A model generated the notes under the pieces. The model ran no database searches, was not told the DNA's origin, and worked only from the letters and a program-made list of their open reading frames with translations. A DNA stretch of 64,000 nucleotides from Otatea glauca (taxonomy: Eukaryota > Streptophyta > Magnoliopsida > Poales > Poaceae). Location: positions 49,663,435 through 49,727,434 of the forward strand of contig CM070711.1 of the NCBI GenBank assembly GCA_036346275.1, given 5' to 3'. The position numbers were made by a program, and so were the translations under genes. Of the stretch, positions 21,640 to 33,000 are shown one piece after another (position 1 is the stretch's first letter; the number at the start of each line of letters is the position of its first letter).

Positions 21640-24540
21640 ACAACACAACCCTTCTTGATGATCTACATGCATGTAATTTGTTCCATGTGTATCGTCATCA
21701 CCGCTAAGACATGTCGCATTTGCAAACAGATGTATTTCATCGAATTGGTTGTACTCTTCTTTATCTATGATATTTTCATCTCCAATGATCCGTCTCTTGC
21801 CATAAAGGACAACGTGCAACCTCGGATTGGCTGGATCACGCACGTAGAAGACTTGATTTGCTTGCATTGCAAGGACGAACAATTCATCTTTGTAGATGAC
21901 TCTATTGAGATCCACAAGAGTAAAACCTCTCTTGTCGACCTTCACTCCATATGGAAGTCCCACCTGCTTACATCGGAATAATAGAACTTGGTATATTCAG
22001 TAATCGAGCTCTCAAATTTTTTTGATCATCTCCTAGTAGCTCATTGCGATTGAGGATTCTCTTTTCGAGTGATCATTGGACAAAGCATCTATGATCACAC
22101 CACTATTTTGAATAATATTCTTTGCATATTGACTTTCAGTGTAAAAGGTATAGACATTAATATCGTACCCCTGCCATGCCTGTACATTAAATCTTGATCC
22201 GTCAGCCAACCATTTGACATCGTCACTGACGGAGACCTTCGCCTTTTCTTTGAACCATATGAGGAATCGATCGTTGTGTTCTCGCATGATGGAAAGCTCA
22301 TCCATATGTGGATTCTCTTCTCGTAATATCAACTTGTGCTGCTTGATGTATGGATGAACTTCTGCGCTGTGCTGCAAGACTGTCAAATGCGCTTTGTAAT
22401 ACATATCAAACCGTGGACTTGTTAGTTTGGACCCAATGTTTCCTTTGCCAGCAAGTTTGCCCTCATGACGAGATACATGAACACCAATTGCTTGTCTTTT
22501 ACCTAGATAGCCCATGCAGAACTCAATAACCTTTTCAGTCCTATAACCTTCAACAATACTACCCTCAGGCTTCGACCGATTCCTCACGTATGATTTTAAT
22601 ATACCCATGTACCTCTCGAATGAATATATATGACATAGGAATGTGGGTACACATATCTTAATCTCTCTAACAAGGTGAACCATAGCGTCGAAGAACGACG
22701 GGGGAAATACATCTCAAGCTGATATAGAGTCTGCACCACCTCACTCTGTAAGTTATCTAGTACATCGGGATCAATAACCTTGCAAGAAATCACATTGAAG
22801 AAATAACATAGCTTCGTGATTGCCAACCTGACATCCTCTGGCAGAGTATTTCTGATTACAACATAGAGCATTTGGATCATCAAGACATGACAGTCATGGG
22901 ATATCATACTAAGCAACTTCAAATCATCCACAGACACAAGCTTCTTAATGTTTTCAGAGTAGGCAGATGGAACTTTAATACCTTGGAGACACTTGCGAGG
23001 TCTTCTTACTCCTTCTTGGATAAGGTGTAGTATGCGGCGGGGATGTATGAATCTTTTCCATCCTCCTCTATCACTGTAAGCTTGAGCTTGATTCTCATGT
23101 AGGCCATATCACAGCGAGCATTCATACTATCCTTAATCTTCCCAGGTATGTTCAGCAGGATACCAACCAAATTATCACAGACATTCTTCTCAATATGCAT
23201 GACATCAATACAACGCTGGACATCTAACTCCTTCTAGTATGGTAAGTCCCAAAATATCGACCTCTTCTTCCAAATGGTCCTGGGACGAATGGCTTTACGG
23301 CTCTTTCTATACTGAACACCGATATCCTTCACGCGTGAATATACTTGCCTTCCACTCATAGGCTGCAGGGATGAATGAACTTCCCTCTTTCCATCAAATT
23401 TGTCATCCATCTTATGATATCGATGACTTCGAGGTAGAAACCTACGGTGACCAACGTACATAGTTTTCTTGGAATTCGGCAGCCACAAACTCTTAGTCTC
23501 CTTTTCATAAATAGGGCACGCTTTGCCTCCCTTCGCACTGTAGCCTGCCAAATTACCAAGGGCCGGGAAATTATTTATGGTGTAAAATATTATTGTCCGT
23601 AGGGTGAAGTTCTTTCTTTTATATGCATCTCACACCGAGACCCACTCATTCCATAATTTTACCAAATCCTCAACAGCGGTACTAGGTACACATCAATATC
23701 ATTTCCCGGTTGTTTGGGTCCCGAGATTAGCAATGATATCATGATATACTTCCGCTTCATGCACAACTAAGGAGGGAGATTGTAGATACACAACAGAACT
23801 GGCCAGGTGATATGACGACTACTCATATTACCAAACGGATTCATTCCATCGGTACTCAATCCAAATCTTATGTTCCTTATCTAGGCACTAAACTCCTTAT
23901 GTTTCCAATCAATGTTTCGTCATTGAGCAGAATCAAGAGGTGTCTTAACTTGCCATCTTCATTTCAAGATTCATAATACCAACGCAATAATTTTGCCTCT
24001 TTGGGATTTGCAAATAACTGCTCCAAACGGGGAATGATGGGCAAGTACCACAATACCTTGGCCGGTGCCCCTTTGTTGACCTCTTCACCATCGTCGCCTC
24101 AGCTCTTACGTTTCTTGTCATTACGCTTCTCCTTTTGTTTGTACCGGGGTACACTACAAACTGGACAAACGTGCAATTACTTATGCGCATTACAGTGCAA
24201 GATGCAATCACTCGGACATGCATGTATCCTTTCTATTTCCATTCCTACGGGACATAGTAGCTTCTTTGCTTCATAAATGCTTGTGGACAACTCATTTCCC
24301 TCCGAAAGTACATCCGATAGAAGAACTAAAAGTGCATTGAAACTTGTAGCTGTCCAATGGTGTTTTGCCTTCAGTTCGAACAATGCAAGGATCGAACCCA
24401 ACTTGGTGTGTTCCGCTTTGCAACCCGAAAATAACGGTTTGGCATCGTCTTCCATCAAGCTTTTAAACTTTCCAAACTCTCTTTTAGTATATGAAAGACC
24501 ATGTGACGTTTTACCCAAGTGTGTGATGAGTAATTGACTG
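21640..24540 (-). pseudogene. CACTA transposase (tnp2 plus DUF4218/DUF4216 regions), broken
   Basis: Minus-strand translations in order: 24,540-24,177 with G-C-K-A-E-H-T-K-L, E-L-K-A-K-H-H-W and Y-E-A-K-K-L-L-C-P-V-G-M-E, ending C-P-S-D-C-I-L (tnp2 start); 23,559-23,234 with the tnp2 motif Y-V-G-H-R-R-F-L-P; 22,937-22,596 containing M-I-S-H-D-C-H-V-L-M and 22,683-22,033 (DUF4218); and 21,963-21,634 with P-Y-G-V-K-V-D, R-D-P-A-N-P-R and K-E-E-Y-N-Q-F-D (DUF4216). A live transposase would bind the CACTA ends and excise the element. Frameshifts and stops separate each block. Confidence 0.85.
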
Positions 24541-24990
24541 TATTCGAGCTTTTGGTGCTTAAGGTTGAGATTGATTTGAGTCGGTCCTGGTCGAAGACCA
24601 GTAGTCGGACCTCGAATGTTCTGGACTTTGGCTGGTCGAAGACCAGTGGTCGAGTGACTCGAGTAGAGTGAGGGTTGAGAAGTATCGAGTATGGATGCTG
24701 CCAGGTCGAGTGACGGGTTAGTTCGATTACTGCGACTCATCGACTCATTTTGAGCAAAGTAGGCAATACTATGTGATGTGTTTCCATGTTTTTGATGGTT
24801 GCAGGATGACGGTGCTAGGTCATGGTGAGGCGAAGGATGACCGGGACTAGGCGAGGAGCGTCGGAGGTCCAGACTGTCGAGGATCATCGGAAGATGATCG
24901 AAGACAGAGTCGCTGCAAATCTAGAAGATAAGGAATGGCTGAGAGGCTAGCTAGGAGCTACTTGGATCAAGAAGTGCCGTCGGATTGCGG
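24541..24990 (+). repeat. Copia LTR fragment inserted in or next to the CACTA transposase
   Basis: 24,765-24,890 is the reverse complement of 5840-5965 with a few differences (for example GTTTTTGATGGTTGCAGGAT against its complement near 5910). It is therefore a piece of the same LTR family in the opposite orientation. It interrupts the 5' end of the transposase frame; the apparent 236-residue frame at 24,887-24,177 is half LTR and half transposase. A palindromic CTGGTCGAAGACCAG occurs twice, at about 24,587 and 24,632. Confidence 0.65.
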
Positions 24991-25313
24991 TCTATGTGAT
25001 AGAGTAGCGGGTTCATACCTAAGAATCGATTATGATGTGCCATCGGTTCTAACCTAAGAACCGATTGTGATGTGCCCAATGCTACATTACAATCGGTTCT
25101 AACCTGAGAACCGATTGTGATTATTATTAACACCCTCTCCGAAATCATCTATCACAATCAGTTTTTTCTAAAAAGTTAGAAACCGACCTAAATAAAGCGA
25201 TAATGTTGTACCATTCTATAGTAGTGCAACCAGAGTATGTTGTATTTTTTGGGATGGTAGTGATTTTTTTACCTCTAGAACAACAACAGAGGAGAGTTCA
25301 ATCCGATGGTATA

Positions 25314-25675
25314 TCTATACTCCTTTATAATGCACCTAAGCATTCTTTTCTACGTCCACCCCAAATAATGCACCCCACTAGAGATGATCCAACCTTCATG
25401 CACCCAGCGAAACGTCCCCAGAAACTTGCCTCCATCAAAATTAACCTCTCAGATCTTTCCTCAGCTTTACTCACCCACATCCAATGGCCATTGTTTAATG
25501 TGTCTAACTCATCCCTATGGCCCACAACAGATCTCCCCCCACCTCCAGCATCATCTCAAGGAAAAAGAAATAAATATCCTGGAATTAAGGAAAAGGAAAC
25601 AAACGTTCTAGAAAAGGAAAAGACCATATATTACGTGCTGGGAAAAGGAAACCGGAAGACAGGGCACTATACTAG
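25314..25675 (+). mobile_element. Short non-autonomous Helitron
   Basis: Starts TCTATACTCCTTTATAATGC after an A and ends ...CACTATACTAG followed by T, the Helitron rule (A^T target, 5' TC, 3' CTRR). A near-identical 363-bp copy lies inverted at 27,448-27,810 with the same ends, and agreement of both borders supports the call. The frame inside (25,203-25,685) is incidental. GTGC and GCAC near the 3' end could pair, but the hairpin is weak. Confidence 0.6.
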
Positions 25676-25839
25676 TATAACCTAGCAAGTGCACATCACA
25701 ATCAGTCCTAGCTGAGAACCGATTGATTGTGATGATTCCCCTCCAAGTACAAGGACACAATCTACCAGACATTTATTACACATGCCTTCATTCTGATGCG
25801 ACATGCCATGTCGTCAAAAAACAGGACTAACAACGTGTG

Positions 25840-27285
25840 CTTATAGTAACCTCATTGGTCTCTGAAAGAAGGATACTAGCTACTTGTAGCCTAGTGACGT
25901 TTTAGACAGGTAATTAAATAAATCAAGGCTGCTACACTATAAATTTTTTTCACTAAATGATGGTCCTATGAATAAGGATGAAAACGGAACGGAAACGGTC
26001 GGTAAATGGTCGTTCCGTTTCCGTTTCCGCATCTTTTACCGGTAACGGAAATGGAATCGAAACCCCGAAACGGATACGAAAACGAATAATGATCGAAACG
26101 GATACGGAACGGAACGGAACGGATACGAAAACGAAAGTAGAAAATTCCACAAGAACGTAATACATGATCACAATATACATGACCACAAAAACAATGTAAC
26201 TCATTCCATCACAAAGGTGGATACAAGAACAATGTTATGTTCACCGGTATCACTAGAAAGTTTTTTCTCAAGTTTGTCAGTTGAAGGCTCACTATTTGTC
26301 CCCCAGATCAAACCATCATATCCTCTTCCGTATCATTATCGTTGATATTCTCTTGCTCCTCCAACTATAAAAATTTAATGTCCTAAAATTTGCATATTAT
26401 TGTTCAATGTTCATTTATGATTTTCTGAGATTTATCCTAGATTTTCTGGAGTTTATAAATGCCATTTTACTATTTTTCAGATTTATATAATTAATTTATT
26501 CATGAAAAATAAAGCCAAAAATATGCTAGAAATAATTTTCCTAGATTCACAATGTTCCAAAGTATTTTTGAGATTTTTTTTGAAATTTTTGAACTCTATT
26601 TGGTATTTTCTATAAAGCCATTTGTATTTATGAAATTATTTTAATTCGAAAATAAATGTAAATTCTCTATTCTCCTTTTTGGGCCAAATGGGCCAAGTTT
26701 CTGACGGAATTTTCGGTTTCGCTTATACAGAATTTCCGATTCCGTTTCTGTTTCCGTTTCCGACAAAAAATTTCCATTTCTGTTTCCGTACCAACATTTT
26801 CCGTTTCCGTTTCTGAGAAAAGGCTTCCGTTTCCGTTTTTCTCCGAAACGGTCGAAAATTCCGTTTTCGTTTTCACCCCTACTTATGATCGATTGATTTG
26901 GTGAGTAACTACGACTTTACAATGCCTAGTGGGGGATTAGTCATAGATAACAAGCATATCAAAGGCTACCACACACTTTCGAAGCTTCGATGTGCTGACT
27001 GGTTCTGTGAGTTCCAAAGCGGCATCCTAGCCCTTGATAAATCGAGTACATGAAAGGCGGCTGCACGTGCAGAACTCCAATACTATAATATCCAGATTTC
27101 TTCTCACGGTTAAAGTGATCCCTGACGACCTCTGAGCATGCCGTCAAGGCTGTTAAGTATCACTACACACCATGACTCAGCTTCAAGGACAGCCAATCTG
27201 TCGGCGAAGGCCACAAAGACAAACTATCTGTCGACATAAGTTTTCCTGATAGAAAGCATGTCCTGGCAGCACACTGTTTCGCTTC
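25840..27285. repeat. RX repeat copy split by a hAT-like element
   Basis: 25,855-25,972 and 26,882-27,275 together parallel 16,640-17,130. Shared stretches include GTAGCCTAGTGACG, AAGGCTGCTACACTA, AAATCGAGTACATGAA and CGGCTGCACGTGCAGAAC. The gap between the two parts holds the 909-bp element at 25,973. Confidence 0.65.
25973..26881. mobile_element. hAT-like non-autonomous element (909 bp)
   Basis: Ends are TAAGGATGAAAACGG and CGTTTTCACCCCTA, imperfect inverted repeats rich in AACGGAAACGG-type subterminal motifs, as in plant hAT elements. The flanking 8-mers CCTATGAA (25,965-25,972) and CTTATGAT (26,882-26,889) match at six of eight positions. The uninterrupted sequence at about 16,785 (GGTCCTGTGAACGATTG) is an empty site. 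The interior is AT rich with no transposase. Confidence 0.7.
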
Positions 27286-27447
27286 TTGCACACGAGTACC
27301 TGATATATACGATGGAATTAATGGGTAGGTGCGTGCATGGTTTTATCGTTGTCACCTTAATTGTGGAAACTTCAAATGACACATGCATGCGTACGTGCAC
27401 GTCCATTCTCACGAGTCATGACACGTCTTGCTAACTTTTTCTGCTAA

Positions 27448-27810
27448 TTAGTATAGTGCTCTGTCTTCCGGTTTTCTTTTTTCAGCACGTAATATATGGT
27501 TTGTTTCCTTTTCTAGAACGTTTGTTTCCTTTTCCTTAATTCCAGGATATTTGTTTCCTTTTCCTTGAGATGATGTTGGAGGTGGGGGGAGATCTGTTGT
27601 GGACCACAGGGATGAGTTAGACACATTAAACAATGACCATCGGATGTGGGGGAGTAAAGCCGAGAAAAGATCTGAGAGATTAATTTTGATGGAGGCAAGT
27701 TTCTGGGGACGTTTCGCTGAGTGCATGAAGGTTGGGCCATCTCTAGTGGGGTGTATTATTTGGGATGGACGTAGAAAAGAATGCTTAGATGCATTATAAA
27801 GGGGTATAGA
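27448..27810 (-). mobile_element. Short non-autonomous Helitron, inverted copy
   Basis: On the minus strand it starts TCTATACCCCTTTATAATGC after an A (27,811) and ends ...GCACTATACTAA followed by T, satisfying A^T, 5' TC and 3' CTRR with CTAA in place of CTAG. Length 363 bp against 362 bp for the copy at 25,314-25,675, with few differences by eye. Confidence 0.6.
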
Positions 27811-28236
27811 TTCGCTGCACGTACGTATCTAAAAGATTAAGATACCGTCAGTGTTGTATTATTGGACTCTTCACAGTCTAATTATATTGACCTCTCCCTT
27901 CTGAACGATAATCGCCTCGAATTAACGGTAGGGCCGGTTTGGTGAGTAGCGACGATGCCTCAGCATGCAAACAACTAAACAGAATTATACGGAGTCTACA
28001 CTCAGCGGTGGAGCCAGGTCCTGGGATCAAAAGGCTATGAACTGATTCATCAAGCCATAGCTGATTCACTGGGCTATAGCCTGAGAAGAGTTGGTCTGGT
28101 TCGAGGCTTCGCTATGGACAAGGCAGAGGACTAGGCAGAAGACAGTACTCGTAGGACTAGTGCACTAGAGCATATCAAAGGATGGGAGGCTGCTACAATT
28201 GTTTTAAGGAAAACTAGGAAGTGGTGTTCGATCTTA

Positions 28237-28431
28237 GGGATAAACATCATCCGGATGTTTTGTTAGCAAAAAAACATCTAAATTTTGGAGCATTGGATCT
28301 ATGGTGAGATCCGTAAGATGTAAAGGAAGGTGAGATTGTGTTTTGATGAATGGTTTGATACTTTGATCTAAAAGTCTAAAATTTGGATGTTTGTAAGAAA
28401 CAAAACATCCGAATGAAAGCTAGACACTCCC
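28237..28431. mobile_element. Small MITE (about 195 bp), possibly Tourist-like
   Basis: Absent from the parallel RX arms at 46.8 and 61.0 kb. Both ends begin GGGA on opposite strands and share an inverted CGGATGTTTTGTT motif (28,251-28,264 and near 28,400-28,412). The interior has no coding potential. Class is tentative. Confidence 0.45.
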
Positions 28432-28662
28432 ATTAACAAAATGGGCACACCCAACTTGTATGATATATATGTTTGTGTCATGGTTAACCTGCATAAACAT
28501 ATCCAAGAGGATAATATCGATCTCTAAGCTGGTAACAAAACCTCACATTTTCATCACTTGTCTTAGTTTAGTAACTGACGGCCAACGTTGGACGAGAACG
28601 ACTGCCAACTTGTCCTAGTGGTGGATCCATTAATTCTTTTTTAATATATAGGTTTAGGAGAG

Positions 28663-29234
28663 CACTGTTCTAAATAACTAGCTATAGCTACATTATAGCT
28701 GCGCTATATCTTTTTGGACTCCAAAAGCTAATATACGGATCAATGTTCTGCTATATTAGCTACAAGCACTATAGCTAGCAATAGCTTCGCTATTTGACAT
28801 AGTTATCCATGGGCTAAAATATTATATCTATTTTTAAATCTAACATTTCTAAAAGGCACAAATTAAATACATCTCTTAAGCCTGAACTATAAGAAAATCT
28901 AGCGTAAGACCATATCTTGCCTTTTTTTTAACAATCCAACATTCATATTTCTCTGTGCTTAAATATTTATTGTTAAGAATATTATGATATAATTATCATT
29001 TATGGTCTTTTAAATATGTATCAGTATGTATTCCAGACTTAACTCATATTCTTATTATAAAAATATTAGTATCTTCTAATTACCATATTTTTATGATTTG
29101 TTTAGAAGTCACTTATATTATATGTATATTTCTTTAAATACTAAAAACACAATGAAAGATAGCTACCACGATAGCTAGTGTAGCTTTCTGAAAACCTTAC
29201 CGTAAAATCACGAAAATCGCGATTTAGAACCTTG
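28663..29234. mobile_element. hAT-like MITE (572 bp)
   Basis: Ends CACTGTTCTAAATAAC and GCGATTTAGAACCTTG form an imperfect inverted repeat (CA-GTTCTAAAT). The flanking 8-mers TAGGAGAG and TTGGACAG agree at six of eight positions. The interior repeats TAGCTATAGCTA-like motifs and is AT rich. Confidence 0.55.
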
Positions 29235-29784
29235 TTGGACAGAAACCAAAATTTAACCTTAAATTACTTGGAAACGCCATACACATCAACTGCGACCGTG
29301 GAATTTCCACATGCAAAGAAAGATAAGGATTGAGACTCTGAGATGTTAACTTGGCTAGCAAGAACATAAGTTCTTCCGACTCGTCGCTTCTTGCTAACTA
29401 ATTGCTGTATTAGGTACGTGGTTCTAACTTTCTTGCCTCGTGGAAACTTCAAATATCTCATACAAAATTCAGGGGAGAAAAAAATAGACCTAGTTAATTA
29501 CCTACCACGCTCACATACAACAGCAAGTGGACATGCCACACTCTCATACCACTGTAGATGACATGTATCACCTTTCGATCCTTTGGTGATCGAGAAAGAA
29601 TTATATTTGCAATTTCATTTGGACGGACCAAACTTCCGAAAAAAAATTAGGTGAAGATAGAAAAAACCAAATACTCTTACAAGCGGCACAGCAGCAATGC
29701 GGGGGGATTTAGCAGCAATACTCGATGACTACGAGTCTCCAGTCTCCACAGCTCTGACCATCGCAAGGAGACGGATCCCCACCC

Positions 29785-29791
29785 TATAAAA
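29785..29791 (+). promoter_or_regulatory. TATA box of the PDR gene
   Basis: TATAAAA at 29,785 lies about 30 bp upstream of a C-rich start region (around 29,815-29,825). It is followed by a leader of about 190 bp with a (CAG)n run at 29,831-29,846, common in grass 5' UTRs, and no upstream ATG between 29,820 and 30,011. The start site is inferred from spacing. Confidence 0.6.
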
Positions 29792-30011
29792 TGCCCCCCC
29801 AGCTCCTCTCGCAGTCCCAGACTCCCACTCACAGCAGCAGCAGCAGAAACCGGTGCGGGCAAACGCACATCGAAACGAAGCTGAAATCCCTCGAAATCAC
29901 GCGGAGATTGAGGGTTCTGCCGCCCGCTCGGCTCGGCATTGGAGCTAGCTAGCTGAGCGCGCGGGGGTGGGGGGAGTAGGCGGTAGGGACTAGCTGGGAA
30001 GTGGGGAGGCG

Positions 30012-33000
30012 ATGGACGCGGTGGGGGGTATCCAGAAGGTGGCGAGCATGCGGCGGGACAGCGGGTCCATGTGGCGGCGCGGGGACGACGTGTTCTCGCG
30101 CTCGTCGAGGGAGGAGGACGACGAGGAGGCTCTGCGCTGGGCCGTGCTGGAGAAGCTGCCCACCTACGACCGCGTCCGCCGCGCCATCCTCCCGCTCGAC
30201 GGCGAGGGAGGAGCCGCGGCGGCGGGGAAGGGGATCGTGGACGTGCTCGGTCTCGGCCCGCGCGAGCGGCGGGCGCTCATCGAGCGGCTCGTGGGCGTCG
30301 CCGACGAGGACAACGAGCGGTTCTTGCTCAAGCTCAAAGACCGACTCGAGCGGTGCGTGCCAGTAGTATAGTTAGCTAGTCTACTGCGAGTGGTTGGGAT
30401 GTTTGATGATTTGCGCGTGCTTGGTTGTGCAGGGTTGGGATCGACATGCCGACGATCGAGGTGCGGTTCGAGCACCTGGTGGCGGAGGCGGAGGTCCGCG
30501 TCGGCAGCAGCGGCCTCCCCACTGTCCTCAGCTCCATCACCAACACGCTCGAGGTGCGCGCCATTGGGATCGTCCATTGTGAATTCTGTTTGTGTGCGTG
30601 ATAGATAAAAATGATTGATTTGTCTTCGAACTTGTTGGATGCAGGAAGCGGTGAACGCGCTGCACATACTACCGAACCGGAAGCGGAGCATGCCCATCCT
30701 CCACGACGTCAGCGGCATCATCAAGCCCCGCAGGTGACAAAATCTCTCACTTTCGTTTACAGACAAGATGCGATGCTCCTGCCTGTGGAGTAATTTGACA
30801 TAGCCACAGTTAAACTTTCAAAACTTTAATTATCAATATCTTTTTAAATATTTAAATTAGATAAAAAAAACATATGGGTAGATTTGTCTTGAAAAATACT
30901 TTCATAATCTTATTCTATAATTTTATTGGGTTTTATAAATAAGTTGTAATAAAAATTAATTCTCAAAGCTATGTTTTGGAGACCGTATCAATGTCCGAAA
31001 CAATAAATATTTATGACCGGAGGGGGGTATTTATCACCTTTAGTGGTTAATCCGGTTCTTCTGTGACTTAATTTCTTCGCTTATTCCATTCCACCTCATG
31101 TTCTTTTCGTGTGTGCAGGATGACTCTGCTCTTAGGCCCGCCCGGATCTGGCAAGACCACCTTGCTGCTCGCTTTGGCCGGAAGGCTCGACAAAGACCTC
31201 AAGGTTTGTAAAAAATAGAGAAATTTTACGGTGCATTGCACTGGTATGCATCATCTATTAAGTACATGTTATTATAATGGGTAGCTAAAGATAAGATGTG
31301 AAATATCTTGACCAATCCAAAAAATCATGGATTTCAAACGGCTAGGCATGAAAACCCAAGAGTAGGGCCTAACAAAAAGGTGTAGGGAGCTCGTGCAGCA
31401 TTTGTTTATTACTCCCTCGACGTCCTCACACGCGGCCTCGAAGACTCGAAAGAGCCAATTCCACGACGCTTTAAGAACCATCCGACGGCTGATTTGTTAA
31501 AAGTAATTTTACTACTCTACTACAAGAGTATGTATAAATAAATTCTAGTTAATCTGATCTATTTGATTGAAAAAAATAGACGATGCATATTAAATTTAGT
31601 GTACGGTAAAAGAGCTAAAAAATAACCTATTTGCAATATTTGTGATGTCTTCGAAAAACCAAGCTGTATTCTCACCTTATGCGCATCTCATCAGCATCTC
31701 CGTTTTTTGTGCAAAATGGGCAGCCAAGAAACAGGGCACCGTTTGTGGGAAATGACTAACACGGATTACTGACATACACAATGCGTAATGGGATGAAACA
31801 ATGTGCAGTTTTCAGGCAAAGTGACCTACAACGGGCACGGTATGGATGAGTTTGTACCGGAGAGGACGGCAGCGTACATCAGCCAGCACGATCTCCACAT
31901 CGGAGAGATGACCGTGAGGGAGACACTCGCGTTCTCCGCGCGCTGCCAGGGCGTTGGCACTCGCTTGGGTATGATTCTCATCGATCAGCCACATGCACAT
32001 GAATTTATATTCTGCTGCTTGGCCTCTTGCAGATTCTATGGGATTGGCAATTTAGCATGGTTTGATTAATATGCTTATCAAGTCTTCTTTTTCTTTTTTT
32101 AATTATGCTGCCAGATATGTTGACTGAGCTGTCCAGGCGAGAGAAGGCAGCGAATATCAAGCCTGATGCTGATATCGACGCGTTCATGAAGGTAAGAATT
32201 TAGAGATCCGAAATAAATCAAGAAGATTTTGGTGCCTTTTGTTTAGTCTTTCATGATTACTTAACTAATTAGCAATGGAGACTAAGTATAAATTTTCTGG
32301 TTGAACTAATTAGGCGTCTGCAATGGGAGGACAAGAGGCCAATGTGGTCACTGACTATATACTGAAGGTACAAGCATATTTGCGCTAAAACTACTAGTAA
32401 TTTCAGATTGAATTGCCCAAATCTGTCTTGTTCATTATTTTGGACATTACTGGTTGCAGATATTAGGACTAGAGATATGTGCAGACACGATGGTAGGGGA
32501 CGAGATGCTGAGGGGTATCTCTGGTGGACAACGGAAGCGTGTTACAACCGGTAAAAAAAAATAAAAGTCGAGCACCATCTCAGTTCAAGAACAGTGGCTG
32601 TTAGTGAACAAAGATGTGAATATTTCTACTTGGATATGTCCTGTAGGTGAGATTCTGGTTGGGCCGGCAAATGCACTTTTCATGGACGAAATCTCGACTG
32701 GGCTCGACAGCTCCACAACGTTCCAGATCGTGAACTCGCTCAGGCAGTCCATCCACATCCTCGGCGGCACGGCCGTCATCTCCCTGCTGCAGCCGGCTCC
32801 TGAGACTTACAACCTATTCGACGATATCCTCCTCCTCTCAGATGGGCAGGTCGTGTACCAGGGGCCCCGAGAGGATGTGCTTGAATTCTTCGAGTCCGTG
32901 GGGTTCAAGTGCCCTGAGAGGAAAGGTGTCGCCGATTTCTTGCAAGAAGTACGTGCTTTGCCCGTCTTCTAATGTAAACATAGGTACAGTTTTTGGCAAC

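Larger units (their letters stand above)
21249..25226 (-). mobile_element. CACTA (En/Spm-like) transposon 1, degenerate
   Basis: The right end reads ...CCATTCTATAGTAGTG (ends 25,226), which is CACTACTATAGAATGG on the minus strand, a typical CACTA terminus. Subterminal repeats of an AATCGGTTCT motif and its complement occur at 25,020-25,175 and again at 21,280-21,470, as expected at both ends. Between them is a minus-strand transposase. No CACTA pentamer was found at the left end, so the left border is approximate. Confidence 0.75.
28203..29470. repeat. RX repeat copy with two nested MITEs
   Basis: 28,203-28,236 and 28,432-28,650 are the reverse complement of 46,660-46,885 (AGGAAAACTAGGAAGTGGTG, CACCCAACTTGTATG, GGTTAACCTGCATAAACATA). 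29,235-29,460 parallels 43,560-43,640 and 44,440-44,545. RX therefore has long inverted terminal arms of at least 230 bp. Insertions occupy 28,237-28,431 and 28,663-29,234. Confidence 0.55.

Noticed and set aside
24177..24887. 236-residue protein as a host gene
   Set aside because: The N-terminal half is LTR sequence and the C-terminal half is tnp2 transposase, so it is a chance fusion frame.
26667..26876. Threonine/glutamate-rich frame
   Set aside because: It is a translation of the repeated GGAAACGG-type subterminal motif of the hAT-like element.
30164..30766. 200-codon minus-strand frame
   Set aside because: Antisense to PDR exons 1-3 and crossing their introns; explained by the GC-rich coding strand.
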